14,565 bases of DNA, from NCBI GenBank assembly GCA_004151065.3, contig NWUY0305071603.1, forward strand, positions 1 through 14,565. Direction: 5' to 3'. The DNA is from Larix sibirica. Lineage: Eukaryota > Streptophyta > Pinopsida > Pinales > Pinaceae. The notes under the pieces are model-generated. The model worked only from the letters and a program-made list of their open reading frames with translations, was not told the origin of the DNA and searched no databases. The stretch's first letter is position 1, and every line of letters starts with the position of its first letter. Positions 8,671 through 14,565 of the stretch are shown here, piece after piece. Both the position numbers and the translations under genes were made by a program.

Positions 8671-9136
8671 CAAGCCTCTGGTAATGAGGATATAGCTATT
8701 GATTGCTAATACAGAGCAACAATAGATTATTAACAAAGCAAACATGAAATAATAAGATTATCAACGATCACTTTGTCTCAAAGCAAGCTCTTGATACACA
8801 AGGCAACTTGCTAGATGCGAAAGCAATGGCAACATGCAATAACAACTTCCAAAATCAAATGGCAGTAGCATTTTTCATAGGCATTTTTCCAGAATTGTAT
8901 TACAAATTTCAAGACAATGTCACAATCTTTGTTAGAGCAATACATGCATCTGCAAATAATCAACCCATCATTGTCTCGACAACTTAAATTCATTGAATCA
9001 CCTAATTGCATTAAGTTTATAGCAACCAAGGTTTTTATTAATTAAAAAAAAAAGGCTTGGTTGGATAAAAAATTGTACAAAAAATGAGCCGGGCTATGGC
9101 AGTAAAAACATTTGGAATTCCAATGAACCTATTCAT
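8671..9136. other. AT-rich non-coding stretch
   Basis: No gene or repeat is supported. A minus-strand 72-codon frame (9029-8811) is Cys-rich (CRCMYCSNKDC) but has no domain I recognise. An A-run near 9041-9051 flanked by ttaattaa-like sequence is the only other visible feature. Confidence 0.4.
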
Positions 9137-9445
9137 TTGAGCTTCTTATCGATGCCTAGGTTACAAAAATCCTTCACTACAACAACCACTGACTCAACTC
9201 ACAGTTGCGTTGACTTTCTATCAAAAGATGAAGTAAAAACAATTCTAATTGGATCAAACATTGAAAAAAACAATGTTGGTTCCATAAATGTTGCAGGCGA
9301 AGGAAGAGGCTATTGCAATAAACCTGTACAAATGCCAATAGAAAATGACTTAATCCTATATAACTTGTCATTGATGAGCCTATTATCCATGACCAAGTTG
9401 CAAACAACCTTATTTGGTACAAACACTAACCAGTGTCATTCTTGC
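9137..9445 (+). repeat. Imperfect 72-bp direct repeat, 237 bp apart
   Basis: Positions 9137-9208 and 9374-9445 align without gaps and share long matching stretches, such as ttatc-atg and the terminal cagt/cattcttgc-like ends. A weaker third unit lies between them from about 9209. The spacing of 237 bases is three times 79 and also a multiple of three. Confidence 0.5.
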
Positions 9446-9475
9446 ATTATGATAAAGAATAGTATTCTCTACTAA
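9137..9475 (+). pseudogene. Possible leucine-rich-repeat remnant, tentative
   Basis: The plus strand is open for 113 codons up to the TAA at 9473-9475; the first ATG is at 9152. The translation has an internal similarity: LSFLSMPRLQKSF (from 9137) and MSLLSMTKLQTTLFGTN (from 9374) align without gaps over 24 codons, and VDFLSKDEVKTILIGSN (from 9209) aligns between them. A 24-residue period with the pattern LxxLxxLQxLxxGxN, and GSI after one unit, resembles plant extracellular LRRs (LxxLxxLxLxxNxLxGxIP). No signal peptide, transmembrane segment or kinase is present, and upstream sequence only weakly continues the pattern (GIPMNLF in another frame, about 9115-9135). It may be a decayed LRR fragment or a chance reading of a diverged DNA repeat. 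Confidence 0.2.
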
Positions 9476-9918
9476 CAATAAGTTGAGGAGGGAAAAACCT
9501 TGCACATAGCCGAAAACAATTATAAGAAGCAACTTTTTTGAAATAAGATACAATGGTGATTTCTCAACATGAAATGACAACTATGTTGAGATATGCACAC
9601 ATGCATAGACATATTGTATTCACAAATCTATTGCACTCAAAAATAAACAAACATATTCAATTGCAGAAGAGACAATGAGGTACAATTTAATTGCTAGACA
9701 CTAATAATAATAAAATATTTAAAGTGTTCCGCATATTAAAATATTATTTTAAATTCAATACCAAAAATCAGAACAAAATGCTAATCCCGACAAGAAGGCC
9801 AACAAAAAGTCAAACTCGACCAAAACCCAAATTCCAGGTAAAGACCATCACATAAGCAACAAAAAAGCATAATCCATTCTAGCACCAATAAATCAAACGA
9901 CAACAACTTTTTCTCATA
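9476..9918. other. AT-rich non-coding stretch
   Basis: I see no gene, RNA or clear repeat here. All frames are closed by frequent stops. Confidence 0.45.
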
Positions 9919-10102
9919 GTATATGTTTGAAAATGCATCATATTAAATAAAAATAGTGTTGAATGTAGAGTGTAGCCCAATTCATGTTGAATCCAAAGTC
10001 ACTAGTCATAACACATATTTGCAAATGCATCACATTAACTGAAAATGCTACTCAATGTAGAGTGCAACCCAATACATGTTGAATCCAAAGCCATTATAGC
10101 CC
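9919..10102. repeat. Two tandem copies of a 92-bp unit
   Basis: The unit starting near 9919 recurs at about 10011. Landmarks such as aaatgcatc (9931 and 10023), atgtagagtg (9963 and 10055) and catgttgaatccaaag (9983 and 10075) are all 92 bases apart. The copies differ at scattered positions, so the duplication is not recent. A third partial copy (aaatgcattacattaa at 10807) lies about 780 bases on and is not in phase. Confidence 0.8.
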
Positions 10103-11225
10103 TACATAAACCCACCATAGTTCATCGCAAATATGATTAATGCAAGCAATTTTAAGGCCTCGAAAAAAGGGAAATTATACGAATATGAAATAATGCAAAT
10201 AGAAATGTCAATCAACAATAGGATAATATTTTTCAATACATCTGCAATCAACTTCTTATCCATACTTGTCTTAGATAGAACTTTGTCTTAGTCAAACAAC
10301 ATTCAAAGTCGGACTTCCAATATCGGAATGAAGCCAATAAAATCATTGGACAACAATGACATCACATTTGTAAAAAAAGGAAAAAAAAACTTGGGCGGGG
10401 CTTTAAGCAATAAGAATGACAAAGACTTTGAAGGTCATAAGACAATAACTGTTATCACACTGAAATAACAATATTTTCTTTTACAAGTTCATGTGAATAA
10501 ATGGATGGTATCAAAGCTAATTGGGACTTGGTGCCAAATAGGGAACCAAAGAAGACAAGTCATTGGTTCAATTCACAAACACTCCTAATCTTCAAAGGCT
10601 TTAAATGCATAGTCAAATTTTAAATTCCATATCCAAAAGAAGATTCAACTGGACAATGCACACAAGAATATGAATAAGAAGAAGTTGGGCTAAAGACCAA
10701 ACAACAAAAGATCGCTATAAAAATATAATGCAACTCTAATAGGAACACTGGCAGCAAGGATACTGCCAAAGTCAAGCAAAGACAATGGCTCTATACACAC
10801 ATCCACAAATGCATTACATTAAATGAAGAATAGACTGCATGCTAGGATTCTTGATTCTAGATGTATAGTTATATCAGAAAAAGATGAATTAGTTGTTGAC
10901 TTACTATATTAATTTAATGCTAAGCTGATTTACTACACTTAATTTGCATGTACACTCTTGTTTTTTTTGTATGCTTTAACTACTGTTTGCAACTCTAATT
11001 TTCATAATTGACTTGAGTTCCAGGTCTTGCCCTAAAGGTCACTGAAGTAATCTAACAATTTTCTATTTATTCTATAAACTATGTGTGTTGTCTATGACGA
11101 CTCGTTATTGCACATTCGGTATTTTGAAGAAGGACTTTGAAGAAATTAGATCCAACTTAGGGCTCTAACTCTTTTTGCATGTAGATCTTTGGTATTTGTG
11201 AGGTGTTTACCTAAGAGAGTTGACA
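10103..11225. other. Non-coding repeat-like stretch with few marks
   Basis: No gene is supported. It contains the candidate primer-binding site at 10506-10517 and a diverged fragment of the 92-bp unit near 10798-10830. Elsewhere frames are short and composition is AT-rich. Confidence 0.4.
10506..10517 (+). other. Candidate retrotransposon primer-binding site (tRNA-iMet type)
   Basis: The bases tggtatcaaagc differ at one position from tggtatcagagc, the site complementary to the initiator Met tRNA that many plant LTR retrotransposons use. It should lie just after an LTR ending in CA, but the bases before it (aaatgga) do not end in CA and no LTR pair is evident. It may be decayed or a chance match. 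Confidence 0.2.
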
Positions 11226-11366
11226 ATGGAACAGTTCAATTTTTGTGATTACCAAGGAAGTTACAATGATTAGAGATCCATGACTAAGAAACGAAGCAAG
11301 AGCTCTGAGAGGTTGGTGGCTGAGATGCAGGAGACAATGCACATATTGGTTTCATTGTACCTATAA
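11226..11366 (+). pseudogene. Short broken frame, unrecognised
   Basis: An ATG at 11226 opens a frame (MEQFNFCDYQGSYND) closed by TAG at 11271-11273. The same frame continues as RSMTKKRSKSSERLVAEMQE and ends with TAA at 11364-11366. The basic then helical composition resembles the linker found after Myb/SANT-like DNA-binding domains in some plant transposon proteins, but nothing diagnostic is present. Confidence 0.12.
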
Positions 11367-11442
11367 TTTTATATCTATTACATGGAGAACTAAGTCATTT
11401 TTATAAGTATGTTTCCATGTTCAAGATATGCAATCATGATCT

Positions 11443-11610
11443 ATGAGAGGTTGTGACTGTCATGTCTTATGCGCTGTAGTGATTGGAGTATGTTGTTTTG
11501 CACAACCCACAATTTGGAGATGTGATATGAGAGATTATGACTGTCATGTCCTACAAGTTGTAGCAATTGGAGTATGTTGTTTTACACAACACACAATTTG
11601 GACATGTGAT
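11443..11610. repeat. Two tandem copies of an 84-bp unit
   Basis: The unit at 11443-11526 (starting atgagaggttgtgactgtca) is followed directly by a copy at 11527-11610 (starting atgagagattatgactgtca). Only about a dozen positions differ and no indel is needed. The unit length is a multiple of three, which keeps a 60-codon frame open across both copies; that frame is a by-product of the repeat. The local composition (tgttgtttt, cacaacacacaatttgga) is unlike the surroundings. Confidence 0.88.
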
Positions 11611-11626
11611 AGAGTCTGGATCTGAT

Positions 11627-14460
11627 GCCCTTTATCTTCCAATAATCACACTATATTGCTATGCTCAAGAGGAATGACTTGGACTTGTGATGATTTCTGG
11701 GCAACACACTCATCTTCATATGCATAGAACGAGGTAAAGCCTTAATTTGATTCAATTTGGCTTAATCTAGAGACCCGATATGAGAAATTTTATTTTAGAA
11801 AAATAATTTTGTGAAAAATATGTTTAAAATATTACAACCTTTGCCTACGAGAAAAACCAACTGCCCAGTGTTTTATAACCATGTTTGAATCCGATCAAAA
11901 TTGGAAACCGCAATGCACAAGAAAAATATCAGAATGTCAATGCATATCCTATTCATAGTATGTCTTAACTACTTCATATGCAAAGTTTTTTTTGGATTTT
12001 TAAATATAAAACTACCTTGAGATCATAAACTTGCTTGACCACCCCAAGTTTTTGCAAGTCTTCTCACTCATATTGACATCAGAACAAGTAAAAACACACC
12101 TGCTTGCTTCGAATCATGAAGATCTATTTGGATGAGGGAAATCAAATTGGGAAGATGCATTGAAAATTGTGGAGTTATCTATAACTAGACTAGGCACTTG
12201 CAAAAAAGGTGCATTTTACAATAGTCAATACCCAAAATACTACTAGGAGAATACAATGCAATCCTAGAGAGAGAGCAGTGGCTTGATCTGTGATTCATGG
12301 ATTGGGTTGACACACAGTCCAACATGAGTGGTAGCAACTATGTGGAGTGGCAAATAAATCTAGATACTCATTAAGTACAACAACCAATGCTAGTTTTTCC
12401 AGAGCAAAGATGATATGTACTGACATATGTATAGAACCAATGCCATAAGTCCAAGTCACTACCATTGTTTCACCTTTAAAAGGCCTTAATTTTCACAATT
12501 TGAGTAGGAGACTTTAAAACAAGGTAAAAAACATAAGTTGAAGGAATTTCCATAATTTTGGACAAATATTTGTGCACCATCACATTCGATAGATGAAATG
12601 ATGAAAATGCCTAAATAAATATGGACATCATTTTAATTGTTTGCAATCTCAAAGCAAAAAAATATGAGCAAACCAGCACACAAAGACTTTGCGGAGCAAG
12701 AAGCATCAAATCTTGTAGTAGTTGTCCATTCTTGGTTCTTTGCTAGTATTTCTCAGCATTTGGGCACTCACTTTGTCGCAAAATTTCCATGCTATCCCTA
12801 TTATTTTCCCATTGCCTCTAATCACACATTATATATAAAAACGGAAGCCAAAAGAGTTAACGCTGCAAGTAGACCACAGTTACTCTAGCATATTCTAAGC
12901 GTTAAACAAAGTAAACAAAACCTTAGTTGCATTCAAACAATTGACATTTATGTGCATATTTCACAATCTAGAGGATGTTAATGCATATTACAATTGGATA
13001 TAGTAACCTCAAAGCTACTGATTAAGGAGAAACAGGCTCGCAATCACAATGCCATGAGCATTTTCATCAATTGATTTATTGTCCTACTACTCTATTTTAA
13101 TCCCATGAGCATTTAGGGCACTAAATATGTTATTTATTCCCCTTTAATGAATGTGAAGTCTAATTAAGCTTCCATGGTAAAAGAACATGACAAGTTAAGG
13201 CAAGGCTTGCGTTTATAAGCCTGATTTTGCCATATTTGTCCTACCATAACAATTGTCAAGATACTATGAAGCTATTTTCAACTAAATTAAAATAATTATC
13301 CATTAAAACAAAAAATAAAATGGTTTCGATGTTAGATAGTTTCCAATAGATCAAGAGCAAAAGCGATGGCATAAAAAAAGTCAACATGCTTAATTTATGA
13401 CTTATAAACTGTGACATTAGACCCACCTATGTATGAATTACGCAACATCTACCTGGCACCTTGAAACCCTGAGTGTTGTCAATAAAATATCTAATCCACC
13501 CATTCTAAATTTCACAAGGTAGTTTGCCACTTTTTTTTAAGAAATAACTAAAAAAACTGGAAAGTCTACATTTTTTACAGAGTTTTGGCTTGTCATAGTC
13601 AACAAAAGAGTGAAATCCACCCCAAAAGACCTCTTAAACGGTATAAAAGAAGGGCATGGGGTATGCACCAATTAATTTTTTGGTCAACAAGAATAGAGAG
13701 AGTATTGTCATGCTCAAGGAATAGTGAGCAGCCACTTTTGCTTATTCAAAGATGATCATATCTTTGAAGCGATAGAGAGGACTTACCTTTGTGACTCAAA
13801 ATCAAAGTTTCATGCATATTAATCAAATGGTTGGACTAAGAGCAGGGCAACATCAAAGCAATTTGATCATGATAGAAAATAAGAGAAAAGGTGCAGACGA
13901 TTCAGATTAACATTCCATAGTACATCCCTTTTCATGATGGGATTTCACAACATTGAAATGAATCGCACCAAATTCCAATTTATCTCCTATAATAGCATGC
14001 TTCGCTTATCCATTTGTTATAGTTGGAAAATAGGCACCTGCTAATTCCTCCTAAATTGTTTCTTTTATTTATAATCCTGAGCTTCTAGCTAATTTTTTCC
14101 TATTTTTTAGCTCCACAGACCAATGGAACTGAAAATGTCTTTCCCAATCTCATTGTTTAGTCTTTCCTTCATCTGCATGGAGAGTGGTGTTGCATTCATT
14201 ACTTTGGCTATTTTGCATAGTGTTAGAAGTTTAACTAGGGAATAGTCCTGCACTCTTCCTCGCTTCATGCTTGTGAGTGAGGGCCATCATGCACTCAAAA
14301 AATAATGAGTGTGCCTACCATTGCTAATTTGCCTCTTGGAATAACATACAAACATTTACCAAAGCCAAGTCTCTCTAATTAATGAACCCTTGACACAAGG
14401 CACACTCATTTACTAATATATTAATAGTTTATTTGCCTAATCCTTGTATAGACATGTTAT
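11627..14460. other. Long AT-rich non-coding stretch
   Basis: No gene, RNA or transposon domain is recognisable on either strand. The longest frame (12637-12888, TTG-initiated, 83 codons) has no domain or repeat structure. The only regulatory-looking element is a TATA-like box near 13641. Short matches to tgcatcac/tgcattac-type sequence recur but no periodic unit is visible until 14461. Confidence 0.45.
13641..13650 (+). promoter_or_regulatory. TATA-like box, tentative
   Basis: The bases gtataaaaga match the TATAAAAG consensus and sit in slightly more GC-rich sequence than the surroundings. No reading frame or transcript evidence follows, so it could mark a lost promoter or the U3 of an unseen LTR. 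Confidence 0.13.
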
Positions 14461-14565
14461 GTCAACAACCCCATCATGCAACAAAACTCGTGAGCATGGT
14501 CAACAACCCCATCATGCAACAAAACTCGTGAGCATGGTCAACAACCCCATCATGCAACAAAACTC
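14461..14565. repeat. 38-bp tandem array, continuing past the window end
   Basis: The unit starts gtcaacaaccccatcatgca and ends ctcgtgagcatg. Copies lie at 14461-14498 and 14499-14536, with a third begun at 14537 and cut at 29 bases by the window. The visible copies are identical, so the array is recent or kept homogeneous. It is a minisatellite by unit size; the total copy number cannot be seen. Confidence 0.95.

Noticed and set aside
8811-9029. Minus-strand Cys-rich frame of 72 codons
   Set aside because: The Cys spacing (CRCMYC, CHC) does not match a known finger and nothing around it supports a gene.
9177-9422. Minus-strand frame of 81 codons
   Set aside because: It is antisense to the repeat-bearing plus frame at 9137-9475 and shows no motif.
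11443-11625. 60-codon frame with repeated Cys-rich blocks
   Set aside because: The repeated blocks come from the 84-bp tandem duplication, whose length keeps the frame open; no sign of a real peptide gene.
12637-12888. Plus-strand frame of 83 codons
   Set aside because: TTG start, no recognisable motif, and no neighbouring signals.
14461-14565. CRISPR-like array
   Set aside because: The 38-bp units abut with no variable spacers, and the setting is eukaryotic; it is a plain tandem repeat.

Overview
The window looks like repeat-rich eukaryotic nuclear DNA, most likely from a large plant genome. A conifer-like genome is my guess from the overall texture, not a demonstrated fact. It is AT-rich and has no intact long reading frame, no tRNA or rRNA gene, and no bacterial-style operon. 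What can be recognised is decayed transposon sequence.

Positions 1 to about 7740, read on the minus strand, hold the remains of one large rolling-circle transposon protein of the Helentron / Helitron2 type. From N- to C-terminus (high to low coordinates) it reads: a basic stretch; an OTU-type cysteine-protease-like domain (about 7734-7140); a second OTU-like domain whose catalytic Cys position is Ser (about 6992-6585); a basic linker; a CxxC...CxxC knuckle region (about 6245-5936); the C-terminal part of the Rep/central Helitron region (about 5935-5129); the pre-helicase region (about 2610-1892); a PIF1-family helicase with motifs I, II, III, V and VI all recognisable (about 1905-516); and an exonuclease III-like (EEP) endonuclease domain that runs off the window start (515-1). 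Stops and frameshifts break it throughout, and the HUH nuclease core expected after the Cys knuckles cannot be found, so the copy is dead.

About 2.3-2.5 kb of unrelated sequence (about 2620-5125) splits the protein. It contains a protein-like but broken plus-strand tract (3281-3815) and a stretch that resembles a plant LTR with a TATA-like box near 4565.

From 7.74 kb to the end no secure gene is visible. This part holds a perfect 13-bp hairpin (8639-8670), a possible leucine-rich-repeat remnant (9137-9475), a 92-bp tandem duplication (9919-10102) with a diverged third piece near 10800, an 84-bp tandem duplication (11443-11610), a possible retrotransposon primer-binding site (10506-10517), and a 38-bp tandem array that starts at 14461 and continues past the window edge.
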